This document shows positions 49,660 to 58,820 of a stretch of 64,000 nucleotides of DNA, one piece after another. The notes under the pieces were generated by a model. The model did no database searches. It saw only the letters and a program-made list of their open reading frames with translations, and had not been told where the DNA came from. Within the stretch, counting starts at the first letter, position 1; the number at the start of each line of letters is the position of its first letter. Location of the stretch: positions 49,646 to 113,645 of the forward strand of contig DAOUMD010000290.1 of assembly GCA_034412795.1 (NCBI GenBank). The letters are read 5' to 3'. The translations under genes and the position numbers were made by a program. The stretch is from JAUVPY01 sp034412795. GTDB taxonomy: Bacteria > Chloroflexota > Anaerolineae > 4572-78 > NAK82.

Positions 49660-51162
49660 CTAGGTAAACATTTTCACGTCTAGCTCTTCGTCTTTGTGAC
49701 GGGCGTCGGCCAACTCACAGACGCGGCGTAGCTCTTTGTACATCGCCTCGTCAAAGAGGGGGTCTGTCTCGGTTTCCAGGAGTTCAATAACGCGCTCGTG
49801 CACCCGTTCGCCATAGCGTTTACCCCCGGACGCGGTCCAGTTCTCCCAGTTATTGCGGTCCAGCAACTTGGGCCGCCAGATTTCGGTCTTGAAGCGGCTA
49901 TAGGTGTGATCGTGTTCCAGATAGTGACCGCCCGGGCCAACTGTATCCATCACGTCCAAGGCCATAGTCTCATCGTCGACGGAGATTCCGCGTAGGATGC
50001 GCTTCACCATGTCGATGATCTCGTCAGAGGCGACCATCAGCTCCATCGAGCTGGTCAGGCCCTGTTCAATGTAGCCCACGTCGTGGATCATGTTGCCGCC
50101 GATGAGGGCGGCGGTGGCAATGTTGATGGTGGCTTCCATAGCCGCCTGTTCGTCGAAGACCTTGACGTCGGAGCAGCCTGCCGTCTCGTACTCGGGCACC
50201 TCCAGCCACTTGGTGATATCTGTGTACGCCGCACTCAGTAGCGCCATCTCCGGCGAGCCGTAGCAGTAGACGGTGGTCAGCATATCCATGTTCGACATCA
50301 GGCCGCCGATGATGAGCGACGCGCCCGGTTTGCGTAACTGGCTGAGGACGATGCCGAACAGACTTTCGGTCAGCGCCTGCACCGCCGTGCCGGCCAGCGT
50401 GGTGGGCGCCGTGGCACCTGCCAAAGGACATGGCGTGTAGACGAAGGGAATGTCGTGATCCGCAGCGAACAGGAGTTTCTGCACCACTTCCTGGGAATGG
50501 CTCAGGGGAGACACAGGCTCGATATACAAGGAGAAACTGGGGCCTTTCTTCCACTCTTCCTCCCCGCCCAACCGGATGTAGGCCATCTCCAACTGGTCGC
50601 GGACGCCATCCAGGTCCACCGCCGTGATGTTGATGGGCTTATTGGTACCCTCCAGCATGGCCAGGTACTGCCAGCGGTCATAGGTACCTACCGCCGTGTC
50701 TTGAACGATGCCCAAGGACATGTGAAAATCTATGTTGGGCAACGCCTCCGCCAGCCGGGCGAAGTTCTTGACGTCTTGGTAGGTTGCACGCCGCCGCTTG
50801 CCCGTATAGGGGTCGATGGTAAAGGGTGTGTCGGATCCGGCGCCGAAATAGATCTGGTTCTTATACAGCTCCATGCGATACTTGCGGTCGGGGCCGACTA
50901 CTACGACCTTTCGAGGGAGCGTAGCCCGCGCCTTGTCCACCATCCAGGGAGGCATTTTCACCAGGCTGCTGTCTTCGGTCGTGTCCTCGACAATCGCGCC
51001 CCCGGAGTAGGCGACCTCGACTCCCTCTTTATCGTATACACGAACGCCAGTCTCGTACAACACTCGCAAGGCTGCGTGGTAGATGGCTTCGATCTCTTCC
51101 TCGCTGAGCACCTGAAATTTAGGCGTGGCGTTCACTTCATAATTTGTTTTGCGCACTTGCAT
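49660..51162 (-). CDS. MttB-superfamily corrinoid methyltransferase (1), no pyrrolysine
   Basis: 500 aa, the full family length, TIM barrel. The family uses a methylated amine to methylate a partner corrinoid protein. True trimethylamine MttB has an in-frame UAG read as pyrrolysine near residue 334; here the frame has no internal stop, so it belongs to the MtgB-like branch acting on quaternary amines such as betaines or carnitine. Its own stop is TAG at position 501. Conserved segments: YFGAGSDTPFTIDPYTG, FVYTPCPLAGATAPTTLAG, YGSPEMALLSAAYTDITKWL and MDTVGPGGHYLEHDHTYSRF. GGAG precedes the ATG. DUF1638 and corrinoid genes lie directly upstream. Confidence 0.92.
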   Translation of the reverse strand: MQVRKTNYEVNATPKFQVLSEEEIEAIYHAALRVLYETGVRVYDKEGVEVAYSGGAIVEDTTEDSSLVKMPPWMVDKARATLPRKVVVVGPDRKYRMELYKNQIYFGAGSDTPFTIDPYTGKRRRATYQDVKNFARLAEALPNIDFHMSLGIVQDTAVGTYDRWQYLAMLEGTNKPINITAVDLDGVRDQLEMAYIRLGGEEEWKKGPSFSLYIEPVSPLSHSQEVVQKLLFAADHDIPFVYTPCPLAGATAPTTLAGTAVQALTESLFGIVLSQLRKPGASLIIGGLMSNMDMLTTVYCYGSPEMALLSAAYTDITKWLEVPEYETAGCSDVKVFDEQAAMEATINIATAALIGGNMIHDVGYIEQGLTSSMELMVASDEIIDMVKRILRGISVDDETMALDVMDTVGPGGHYLEHDHTYSRFKTEIWRPKLLDRNNWENWTASGGKRYGERVHERVIELLETETDPLFDEAMYKELRRVCELADARHKDEELDVKMFT

Positions 51163-51256
51163 GGTCTATCTCCTATCCTTATGTAGCCGGTGGTCGAAGG
51201 CCAAGGCATAGTGGTTTATGCCGGGATCAACCCCATAACCCTTTGTTCACCACCGG

Positions 51257-51988
51257 CTAGCGTATAAATTCGTTTTGAGAGATTTCACCACCGGGCGGGA
51301 TCACCAAAAAATCGCCGTCGGCCCTATCCAAGGCAGCGGTCGTCTCAACCAGACGACGCACGTAGTCATCCGAGCCGAGGATTTCCTGGTAGCGCATACC
51401 CCATCGCTCGCAATAGCGGGCTACCTCCTGGGCCTGAGAGCGGTACTTATCCATGTCCGCCTCGCTGTGAGTCACCAACACCAGGCGCTCGTAATGCTGG
51501 TATTGCTGGTCCATGAGCCACTCCGCCTCGGTAGGACCGTATTTTTCTGAGTACTCCTGGTATTCCTTGAGTGGGTGACTACCCGATTCCAGCCAGCCTT
51601 TGCTCAAGTAATAAGTACCCGGCACGGCCTCAAATTCGCGCATATAGGCCTGACGAGAGCCCAACAAAATCGCGATGCAGTCGTCGGTACGCGGGACCAG
51701 CAGGGTATGCCTGCCAGCTTTGATGCCGTCCAGGCCATTCCCGCACAGGCCGTAGCCCAACACTACCAGGCTCGGCTCTTCGACGCTGTCTATGGCGTCT
51801 TGCAAGGTCCAGGTCATCTTGCTGGGCACGCGATGCAGGCCATAGTCCATGAAGGTGACTTGCTTGGCCAGTCCCTGCGGAAGCAACTGTTCCAACATTG
51901 ATTGCAGCACCTGGCAGGCGATGACGACGATAGGTAATTTGTCCGGTGACGACACCGCTACCTCCTTCGCCACGAACCGTGGGGTCAC
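51257..51988 (-). CDS. DUF1638 protein
   Basis: 243 aa starting GTG, which overlaps the stop of the corrinoid gene by GTGA, so translation is coupled. DUF1638 features: VVIACQVLQSMLEQLLP, LGYGLCGNGLDGI, LLVPRTDDCIAILLGSRQAY and HYERLVLVTHSEADMDKY. The family is found almost wherever MttB-type methyltransferases and corrinoid proteins occur in anaerobes, and its biochemical role is unknown to me. The conserved Cys and Asp suggest metal or corrinoid handling, which is inference. Confidence 0.85.
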   Translation of the reverse strand: MTPRFVAKEVAVSSPDKLPIVVIACQVLQSMLEQLLPQGLAKQVTFMDYGLHRVPSKMTWTLQDAIDSVEEPSLVVLGYGLCGNGLDGIKAGRHTLLVPRTDDCIAILLGSRQAYMREFEAVPGTYYLSKGWLESGSHPLKEYQEYSEKYGPTEAEWLMDQQYQHYERLVLVTHSEADMDKYRSQAQEVARYCERWGMRYQEILGSDDYVRRLVETTAALDRADGDFLVIPPGGEISQNEFIR

Positions 51989-52626
51989 AACGCGCCGGCG
52001 AGGCGCTTGGCCAGGTCGGAACCGGCTGGCGCGTTGGAGCCATAACCATCGGCACCGATGCGCTCAGCAAACTCGGCATCCACCGGTGCGCCGCCGACCA
52101 TAATCTTAACCTGGTCACGCAGGCCAGCTTCCTCAATTGCCTGAATGGTGTGACCCATGGCTCGCATGGTCGTCGTCAGCAAGGCCGACATGCCCACAAT
52201 ATTGGGTTGGTGCTCCTTGATGGCCTCAATAAACTTCTCGGGCTCGACATTAAAGCCCAGGTCAATGACCTCGAAGCCGGCCCCCTCGCACATCATGCCC
52301 ACCAGGTTTTTGCCGATATCGTGCAGATCACCCTTGACGGTTCCCATCACGATCTTCCCGATAAGTTGTGCTCCGCTGGCTACCAGTTCCGGACGCAGCA
52401 CGGTCAGCCCTGCCTGCATGGACTTGGCCGCCATCAGAACTTCAGGCACAAACATTTCACCACGCTTGAAGCGTGCTCCCACTTCGTCCATTCCCACGAT
52501 TAAGCCGTTGTCCAGGATGTCCTTGGGGGCCAGCCCTTCGTCCAGCCCTTTTTGTACCAGCCTGGGTACTCTTTCCTCTTTGCCTTCCAGGACAGCGGTT
52601 GACAGTCGCTCGTATGTCGTACTCAT
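51985..52626 (-). CDS. Methyltransferase corrinoid protein (MttC/MtqC-like, 1)
   Basis: 213 aa. N-terminal four-helix cap (residues 1-85) and Rossmann B12 domain with the base-off signature KGDLHDIGKNLVG, Asp100, His102 (lower cobalt ligand) and Gly105. It carries the methyl group between an MttB-type enzyme and a methyl-THF-forming enzyme. It is translationally coupled to DUF1638 and lies between MttB copies 1 and 2. It is about 60 percent similar by eye to the second corrinoid protein. Confidence 0.95.
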   Translation of the reverse strand: MSTTYERLSTAVLEGKEERVPRLVQKGLDEGLAPKDILDNGLIVGMDEVGARFKRGEMFVPEVLMAAKSMQAGLTVLRPELVASGAQLIGKIVMGTVKGDLHDIGKNLVGMMCEGAGFEVIDLGFNVEPEKFIEAIKEHQPNIVGMSALLTTTMRAMGHTIQAIEEAGLRDQVKIMVGGAPVDAEFAERIGADGYGSNAPAGSDLAKRLAGAL

Positions 52627-52660
52627 AGTGTTTTCTCCTGATCCATTCTCTTGGATTGGC

Positions 52661-54124
52661 TTATGCCTCTTCCTTGACCCGATCCTCGGCAGCTTCCAGC
52701 ACCTCCTGGATCACCTTTTCGGTCTCCGGCCTGATGGGAGACGGCTGGTGCGTGGCCAGGATGTCTCGAACACGACCGATAACGCGGTCACGCATCGTCA
52801 TACGACCCATCTCCTCCCACTCCTCGTAGTTGCGTCGATCGCACAGGTTGGGATACCAGAATTCAGTCTTGTAGTAACGGTGCGTGTGCGGCTCATAGAG
52901 ATAGTGGCCGTTAGGACCGACGTTGTGGATCACGTCCACGGCCAGCGTATCATCGTTGACCTCAATGCCGCGGGTGATGCGCCGTGAGTAGCCGATGGCC
53001 TCGTCCATCATCGCCAATTGGAAGACGGAGCCGGTCATGGCGCTCTCGGTGTAGCCCACGTCGTGGCACAAGTCACCGCCGCTGAGGGCTGAGAAGAAGC
53101 AGGAAAGCGAGCCCTCGATGGCTGCTTGTTCGTCGAGTGTTTTGGAATCGGTGCAGCCGCCGGTCTGCCACAGAGGGAGACCGGCATAGTGGGCCAACTC
53201 GGTGATGCCCGCCATCATCAGCGAAAGTTCGGGTGCGCCATAGGACAGGATCATGGCACTCATATCCATGACCGAGAGCACGCCGCCCATAAAGTAGGGC
53301 AGACCGGGCTGGATGGCCTGGGCGACCACCAATCCCATCCACGACTCGGCGGCAGCCTGGATGATCATACCGCCAGCGGTAACTGGCCCGGTCCCGCCCG
53401 CGATGGGACAGGGCGTGAAGATCAAGGGCACCCGGTGTTTAGCAGCAAAGATGAGTTTGTCAATTGCCTCGAAGGTGCTGACCAATGGCGACAGTGGCTC
53501 ACAATAGTGGACGTAGTTGGGCCGTTTCTCGAAAGCCTCCTGTCCACCCGCTTCGGCAACGGCGATCTTGTGGATGTCGGCCGAGTCGTCCCAACTGTAA
53601 GACCAGGCTACGATGGGCTTGCTGGTGTTGGGGAACATGCCGGCGAATTCGTAGGTGGCCCCCAGTTCGTGGTGGACATCGTTGACAGTGCCCAGCGACT
53701 CACAGAAGTCGATATTGGGTAGGGCATCTACCACCTTGGCGACGAGGGGCACATCATCCTTGACATAGGGCCGGCGCTCCAGCGTCTCCACGTCGATGAA
53801 ATTGGGACAGGTGGGTCCAGGGCCGAAGTGCGCTCGACCAGGGCCGATTCGAATGTTGTGCTTGGCATTGCCGTCCCGGGCGAATATGGTGAAGCTGCGC
53901 GGTGCCATATCCAGCGAGCGTTTGACCAGATAGGATGGAATGCGCACCCGGATACCGTCTACCCAGGCGCCGGCCTTCTTGAGGATGTCCCGTGCTTCCT
54001 CGTGATGCACATCCAGGCCGGTGTACTCCAATACGTGGAGCACGCCCTCAAACAGCTCTTGTAACTGGTCATTCGAGAGCATTTGAAAGCGTACCCCTGA
54101 ATTAACGCGATAGTTGGTCCTCAT
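52661..54124 (-). CDS. MttB-superfamily corrinoid methyltransferase (2), no pyrrolysine
   Basis: 487 aa from the ATG at 54124 (GGAG eight bases before), a better start than the one six codons upstream. Same architecture as copy 1, with no internal amber codon. Segments: YFGPGPTC-like HFGPGPTCPNFIDVETLE, IFTPCPIAGGTGPVTAGGM, YGAPELSLMMAGITELAHYA and HNVGPNGHYLYEPHTHRYYK. Pairwise divergence from copy 1 is large, so a different amine substrate is likely. It lies between the two corrinoid genes and so could use either. Confidence 0.92.
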   Translation of the reverse strand: MRTNYRVNSGVRFQMLSNDQLQELFEGVLHVLEYTGLDVHHEEARDILKKAGAWVDGIRVRIPSYLVKRSLDMAPRSFTIFARDGNAKHNIRIGPGRAHFGPGPTCPNFIDVETLERRPYVKDDVPLVAKVVDALPNIDFCESLGTVNDVHHELGATYEFAGMFPNTSKPIVAWSYSWDDSADIHKIAVAEAGGQEAFEKRPNYVHYCEPLSPLVSTFEAIDKLIFAAKHRVPLIFTPCPIAGGTGPVTAGGMIIQAAAESWMGLVVAQAIQPGLPYFMGGVLSVMDMSAMILSYGAPELSLMMAGITELAHYAGLPLWQTGGCTDSKTLDEQAAIEGSLSCFFSALSGGDLCHDVGYTESAMTGSVFQLAMMDEAIGYSRRITRGIEVNDDTLAVDVIHNVGPNGHYLYEPHTHRYYKTEFWYPNLCDRRNYEEWEEMGRMTMRDRVIGRVRDILATHQPSPIRPETEKVIQEVLEAAEDRVKEEA

Positions 54125-54210
54125 TGAGAGGTCTCCTTTCATAAAAACTGTCGGCTGATGGCGGCAGTCAGCTACTGAAGATTCCTCGATCCCTACGTTC
54201 TGACTACCTG

Positions 54211-54852
54211 TTACGCCGCGCTCACAAACTTTTTGGCCATATCAGCCGCCGAGGCAGCGTTTGAAGCGTAGCCGTCGGCGCCAATCTGGTCGGCGAAGGA
54301 TTGAGTCACCGGCGCACCACCAATCATAATCTTCACTGTGTCACGTACCCCAGCCTCTTCCAGGGCCTTAACGGTATGTTCCATGGCACGCATGGTGGTG
54401 GTCAGCAGCGCCGACATCCCGACTACGTCGGGCTCAAACTCTTTCACCGCTTCCACGAAGCCTTCGGGTGCTATATCTTTGCCCAGATCTTGCACCTCAA
54501 AGCCAGCGCCTTCGCACATCATGCCGACCAGGTTCTTGCCGATGTCGTGCAGGTCGCCCTTTACCGTGCCCAGGAGCACCTTGCCGACCATCTTTACACC
54601 GCTCTCGGCTAGCAATGGTTTGAGGATGTTCATTGAAGATTGCATAGCCCGAGCTGAGCGCAATACTTCTGGCACAAACATATTGCCCGCTCTGAACTCG
54701 ACGCCTACGTGGTCCATCCCAGGCATCAACCCGTTGTTGAGAATTTCCTGGGCGTCCAATCCTTCATCCAGAGCATCTTCCGTCAAATCAACGATGTCGT
54801 CCAGGTTGCCCTCGATGACGGCAGTGGAGATTTCAGACAAGATCTCGCTCAT
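54211..54852 (-). CDS. Methyltransferase corrinoid protein (MttC/MtqC-like, 2)
   Basis: 213 aa with identical layout to copy 1: helical cap, then GTVKGDLHDIGKN with Asp100, His102 and Gly105, and VVGMSALLTTTMRAMEHTVK in the B12 domain. CAGGAGG lies upstream of the ATG. Immediately downstream comes MttB copy 2, so those two form the most probable pair. Confidence 0.95.
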   Translation of the reverse strand: MSEILSEISTAVIEGNLDDIVDLTEDALDEGLDAQEILNNGLMPGMDHVGVEFRAGNMFVPEVLRSARAMQSSMNILKPLLAESGVKMVGKVLLGTVKGDLHDIGKNLVGMMCEGAGFEVQDLGKDIAPEGFVEAVKEFEPDVVGMSALLTTTMRAMEHTVKALEEAGVRDTVKIMIGGAPVTQSFADQIGADGYASNAASAADMAKKFVSAA

Positions 54853-54944
54853 GTTAGATTTCCCTCCTGTTTGAACAAACGCTTGTTTTTGCCAAAAGGC
54901 CGGGACATAGCATCCTGGCCCATCTGCTTCTGTGGCTCGCCAGC

Positions 54945-55574
54945 TTAAAGGTGTAATTTGATCGTGTCGTGGAAGTGTCGAATGTGCTCACGCATCCTTC
55001 GTTCACTTCCATCGCAGTCCTGGGTTTCAATCGCATGTGCAATTTCAAAGTGGGCGTCTACATCGACGTCCTGGGACTGGATGGAGTTGATCGCCAGATA
55101 CCAAACGCGCAATGAAAGATTGTAGAACTTTTCAACTTCGCTACGCAGGAACTTGTTACCAGCCGCCTCGGCCATCAACTGGTGAAAACGACGGTCCAGG
55201 GACAAGATCAATTCTTTGTCGCCTTCGTCTGACTCGCGGCACTCGGCCATCAGGCCCTTCAAGTCGCTGAGTTGTTCTGGTGTGATACGCTGGGCTGCCA
55301 GCCGGGCGCAGAGCGATTCAATCTCGACCCGCACTTCGTAGATTTGCTGCAAGTCGGTGATGGCCACATCAGACACAAACATGCCCCGGCGCGGTGCGAC
55401 GACAACCAAGTTTTCGGATTGAAGCTGTTTGAGCGCCTCCCGGATGGGGGTACGTCCCAGACCCAGTTCGTCAATCAACCTGGCCTCTTGAATAACCGAG
55501 CCTGGTGGCATCTGAACCGTGATTATCTTCTCTTTGATTTGAAGATAGGCCCTGTCCGCATCCGTGAGATTCAT
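54945..55574 (-). CDS. GntR-family regulator, FCD subfamily (2)
   Basis: 209 aa from the ATG at 55574 (AGGGA nearby); a GTG at 55598 would add eight residues. HTH with EARLIDELGLGRTPIREALK and NLVVVAPRRGMFVSD; FCD domain with LSLDRRFHQLMAEAAGN. It ends KLHL without the extended tail of copy 1. Located between the methyl-THF enzyme and corrinoid protein 2 and read with them, it is a likely local regulator. Confidence 0.9.
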   Translation of the reverse strand: MNLTDADRAYLQIKEKIITVQMPPGSVIQEARLIDELGLGRTPIREALKQLQSENLVVVAPRRGMFVSDVAITDLQQIYEVRVEIESLCARLAAQRITPEQLSDLKGLMAECRESDEGDKELILSLDRRFHQLMAEAAGNKFLRSEVEKFYNLSLRVWYLAINSIQSQDVDVDAHFEIAHAIETQDCDGSERRMREHIRHFHDTIKLHL

Positions 55575-55603
55575 CGCGTCCCTTTTGAACACTTCCACCA
55601 GCC

Positions 55604-56476
55604 TCAGCTCTGCCCCGCTTTCTCTCGTTGGCGATAGGCCTGGATCCAGCGCATGCCGTAATCATCGCGGCCCATGGCCAGGTCGGCAGCCAACACGGCA
55701 GCGTTCACCTCCGTTACCAGTGGGTTGGTGATGGGACAGGTCAGGCCGGCGTGGATGGCCATGGCAATAAAGGCGGCGTTGATGTACTTGCGGTCGGGCA
55801 TTCCAAATGAGATGTTGCTGGCTCCCATAGTGATGTTGACGCCAAACTCCTCGATCACCAACTTGATGGCCTCCAAGGCGACGCGGCCGGCGTTGCTGTC
55901 GGCGCCCATGGTCAGTGCCAGCGGGTCGATGACGACGTCCTCGGGCGGGATGCCCAATTTACCGGCGCGCTCGATGATGTTACCGGCCACGGCCAGTCGT
56001 TTTTGAGGCGTATCCGGGATGCCGTCGTCGTCCATACACAAGCCAATTACCGCAGCGCCGTACTCTTTGACCAGGGGCAACACCGCCTCCAGCGCGCGCT
56101 CTTCCCCGTTGACCGAGTTGACCAGCGCCTTGCCCTCGTAAAGAGATAGAGCCGCTTCCAACGCCTCCGGGTCGGCCGTGTCGATACACAAGGGCACATC
56201 AGTTACCTCTAGCACAGTGCCCATTACCTGCTTGAGCAAGGCTGGCTCATCCGCGCCGGGCACGCCGGCGTTCACATCCAGAATCACCGCGCCGGCAGCT
56301 ACCTGGCTCGTTGCGTCCTCACGCACCATGTCGAAGTTGCCTTCTTGGAGCGCCTTCAGCACCTTCTTGCGCCCGGTGGGGTTGATGCGTTCGCCGATAA
56401 TGACTGTTGGTTTGGCCCGATTAATCTCGACGGTCTGAGTTTTGGTTGAGACAACAGTTGTGAGATTTTCTACCAT
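55604..56476 (-). CDS. Methylcorrinoid:tetrahydrofolate methyltransferase (MtgA/MtqA-like)
   Basis: 290 aa pterin-binding TIM barrel of the DHPS/MeTr superfamily. Motifs: PTVIIGERINPTGRKKVLKA, GAVILDVNAGVPGADE, VPLCIDTADPEALEAALSL, KALVNSVNGEERALEAVLP and NITMGASNISFGMPDRKYIN with the substrate-binding Asn. It would move the methyl from the small corrinoid proteins to tetrahydrofolate, the bridge to the acs operon. GAGGTGA lies upstream. It is more similar in pattern to MtgA-type enzymes than to AcsE at 35197. Confidence 0.92.
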   Translation of the reverse strand: MVENLTTVVSTKTQTVEINRAKPTVIIGERINPTGRKKVLKALQEGNFDMVREDATSQVAAGAVILDVNAGVPGADEPALLKQVMGTVLEVTDVPLCIDTADPEALEAALSLYEGKALVNSVNGEERALEAVLPLVKEYGAAVIGLCMDDDGIPDTPQKRLAVAGNIIERAGKLGIPPEDVVIDPLALTMGADSNAGRVALEAIKLVIEEFGVNITMGASNISFGMPDRKYINAAFIAMAIHAGLTCPITNPLVTEVNAAVLAADLAMGRDDYGMRWIQAYRQREKAGQS

Positions 56477-56526
56477 GTTTCACCTCAAACGATGTGGATT
56501 CTATGCTACCTTCCTGACAATTCGGG

Positions 56527-56582
56527 GTAGGGGCAGTGCCTTGTGCCTGCCCAACAGGGCAACCACAAGGGCTCGCCCCTAC
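56527..56582. repeat. GTAGGGGC/GCCCCTAC palindromic intergenic element
   Basis: GTAGGGGC (56527-56534) with GCCCCTAC (56575-56582) and inner CTGCCC/GGGCA and CCTTGTG/CACAAGG pairings. A related, degenerate copy occurs at 57279-57377. Confidence 0.75.
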
Positions 56583-56600
56583 ATTCTGAGAAGAAATATT

Positions 56601-57245
56601 CTACATTTCCCGAATGTCGGTTATTTCCAATACGTGTGGTTTGATTGCCTCCAACAATTCGTCCATGGTTATATCGCCTACCTTGAGAGTGCATCCCCAG
56701 TTAGAGGGATCTTCACCCAGAAAAATGTTCAGTGACACGATCAGGCCTCCCTTTTCTGTGATCGCGGTGCTTATCGCAGCCAGCGAACCCTTGTAGTAGG
56801 GGGCAAGCAGCGTCACTCGAATGCCCTTCTCTCTCGCGCCAAAGAGTTCCAGGAAAGTCTTGAATAGATCGGACTCGGTGATAATACCTACCACCATGCT
56901 GTCACGCATCACGGGCAGGCTGCCGATCTTGTTATCGGCCATGATGCGGGATGCTTCTTCCAGAGGAACATCCTCTGTGGTAGTGATTACGTTTTTGGTC
57001 ATCACCTCCTTCACTTTTACCTGGGAGAGGAGGTAGCTAACCTCCCACATGTTCAGGGAGGTGACAGAAGACGGCGAGGCGTGAAGTAGATCCTCACGGG
57101 TAACGATGCCTATCAACTTCCCTTTTTTGTCCACCACCGGAAAGCGACGTACTTTCTCGCGCCGCATCCATTCCATAGCTTCAGCAATCGAGACGTCCGG
57201 GGGGATGGTAATGGGATTGCGTGTCATTCTTTTGCCAACTAACAT
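56601..57245 (-). CDS. CBS-pair protein with C-terminal ACT-like domain (AcuB-like)
   Basis: 214 aa from the ATG at 57245 (AAAGGGGG upstream); the upstream extension to 57335 is repeat sequence. Two CBS motifs (MLVGKRMTRNPITIPPDVSI, VRRFPVVDKKGKLIGIVTRE; KEVMTKNVITTTEDVPLEEA, KIGSLPVMRDSMVVGIITES), then about 65 residues with ACT-type strands (GIRVTLLAPYYKGSLAAIST). A ligand-sensing regulator of unknown target, third CBS protein in the window and the one inside the amine island. Confidence 0.85.
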   Translation of the reverse strand: MLVGKRMTRNPITIPPDVSIAEAMEWMRREKVRRFPVVDKKGKLIGIVTREDLLHASPSSVTSLNMWEVSYLLSQVKVKEVMTKNVITTTEDVPLEEASRIMADNKIGSLPVMRDSMVVGIITESDLFKTFLELFGAREKGIRVTLLAPYYKGSLAAISTAITEKGGLIVSLNIFLGEDPSNWGCTLKVGDITMDELLEAIKPHVLEITDIREM

Positions 57246-57278
57246 TGTATTTTCCCCCTTTCTGCTTTTATGGGCAAT

Positions 57279-57377
57279 ATTGTATCTTCTCAAAATGTAG
57301 GAGTGAACTTGGGTGTCTGCCCCAAGGGCGAACATCCGGGTCTGCCCCTACCCCGAATCATTGAGAAGATACGCAAT
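57279..57377. repeat. Palindromic element with TATCTTCTCAA arms
   Basis: GTATCTTCTCAA (57282-57293) pairs with TTGAGAAGATAC (57361-57372), and the interior repeats the TAGG..TGCC/GGGC..CCTA theme of the copy at 56527. It fills the gap between the CBS and third MttB genes. Confidence 0.75.
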
Positions 57378-57387
57378 ATCTGCCGTT

Positions 57388-58794
57388 TCACAACGTGCGT
57401 TCTTCTACATATGTCCGCAACTGGCTGGCCGTCGTGGCATCCAATGGCGGGTCCTGGTGCTCAGTTAATAACTGCTGCCAGCGCCCACGCGCCCGTTGTG
57501 CGACATCTGGTCGACCGCCAGTCATCCACGCCTCCAGGCTTTCGCGCGAGCAAACCTCTGGCGGCCAAAACTCGGTACGGCAACGCGCCACAGTTTGTGG
57601 CTCCATCAAGAAGTTGCCCCCGGGGCCGACATCTGCAATTGCCTCATAGGCCAGGGTCTCAGGGGTAACCATAGTGCCGCGCCGGAACCAACGCAGCATG
57701 CCACACATCTCATCATCTAATACAAACTTCTCGTAAGAGAAAGCCAGGTAAGAACTGAGAATGCCCGCCGCGTGGAGTACAAAATCTACGCCACTGTTGA
57801 CCGTGGTCAGCAAGCTGAGCATAGACTCCAGGCCGGACTGAGCGTCAGGGCTGTGGGCATCAGTCAGCGCCCCTCCGCTGCGAGAGGGCAGACCATAGTG
57901 ACGGGCCATCTGGGCTGTCGCAGTCACGATTAGCGCCAGCTCCGGGCTACCAATCGACAACGCACCTGTCTTCATCAGTATGTTGGTTGAGGTAGAGCCA
58001 TAGATGACGGGGGTGCCGGGGCTGATGAGCTGTGCCAACGTGACGCCCGCCAGGATCTCGGCGTTTTGCTGGGCTAACACGCCAGCCAAGGTGATAGGAC
58101 CCGTGGAGCCAGCCATGACCAGCAAAGCAATGATGACCGGTTGGCGACAGCGGGCATACTCTATCAGCGCCTCGATCATCTCCCGGCTGTAGCCCAGGGG
58201 ACTGAGGCTGTTGATCAGCCCCACCGTTACCGGCCACCCCCCGATCTCTTCGCCGTAGAGAATAGATGCCATCTGCATCGTGTTGTGCGCCCCGACTCTG
58301 CCGTGGGTGCTGCCCATAAAGGGTTTATCCGAATGCACCATTGAGGCATACAACATCTGCAGGTGGGCCGTTCCTGCCGGCACGTCGCTCGGCTCGACCA
58401 TCAAGTGTCCGCTCAGATCTTGGTTGGGCAGTATGTGACCTAACCGCGCCAGGTTGTGATAGTCTTCCAGGGTTGGCGTACGCTTCCCAACCTCAAGATC
58501 GATCAGGAAGGGCGCGCCATAGGCAGGCACGAAAACCGGCTGCCCATTGCCTACCGTCACGTTTCGCTCGGGGTTGCGACTGTGAAGCGTGAACTGCGCC
58601 GGGGCTGCCTCCACGGCGCGCATCACCTGCTCTTCGGTCAGGTAGACGAGTTGCCCCTCCGTCTTGAACCCGTGTTTCTTAAAGACGGCAATGGCTTCGT
58701 CCTCGGGAAACCGAACGCCGACCTCGTTCAGCAGCTTCATACTGGTCTGGTGGATTTGCTCGATGTCTTGGGTTGGCAGGAATTCTTGAAACAT
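57388..58794 (-). CDS. MttB-superfamily methyltransferase (3), MtgB-like
   Basis: 468 aa, slightly shorter than copies 1 and 2, without an internal stop. Segments: FVPAYGAPFLIDLEVGKRTP, LLVMAGSTGPITLAGVLAQ, IYGSTSTNILMKTGALSIGS and ADVGPGGNFLMEPQTVARCR. The pattern is the one I associate with glycine-betaine methyltransferase MtgB and its relatives. No corrinoid protein gene is adjacent, so it must share one of the two at 52-55 kb. AAGGA precedes the ATG. Confidence 0.9.
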   Translation of the reverse strand: MFQEFLPTQDIEQIHQTSMKLLNEVGVRFPEDEAIAVFKKHGFKTEGQLVYLTEEQVMRAVEAAPAQFTLHSRNPERNVTVGNGQPVFVPAYGAPFLIDLEVGKRTPTLEDYHNLARLGHILPNQDLSGHLMVEPSDVPAGTAHLQMLYASMVHSDKPFMGSTHGRVGAHNTMQMASILYGEEIGGWPVTVGLINSLSPLGYSREMIEALIEYARCRQPVIIALLVMAGSTGPITLAGVLAQQNAEILAGVTLAQLISPGTPVIYGSTSTNILMKTGALSIGSPELALIVTATAQMARHYGLPSRSGGALTDAHSPDAQSGLESMLSLLTTVNSGVDFVLHAAGILSSYLAFSYEKFVLDDEMCGMLRWFRRGTMVTPETLAYEAIADVGPGGNFLMEPQTVARCRTEFWPPEVCSRESLEAWMTGGRPDVAQRARGRWQQLLTEHQDPPLDATTASQLRTYVEERTL

Positions 58795-58820
58795 ACTGGT
58801 ATCCTTTAGAAGACTGTCGG

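Noticed and set aside
49660..49662. TAG stop of MttB copy 1 read as pyrrolysine
   Set aside because: The protein is already full family length, and the pyrrolysine site of true MttB is near residue 334, where this frame has an ordinary codon. No pyl genes are in the window.
57246..57335. Upstream 30 codons of the CBS/ACT gene
   Set aside because: They lie in the palindromic element; the ATG at 57245 has AAAGGGGG before it and starts the conserved CBS motif.
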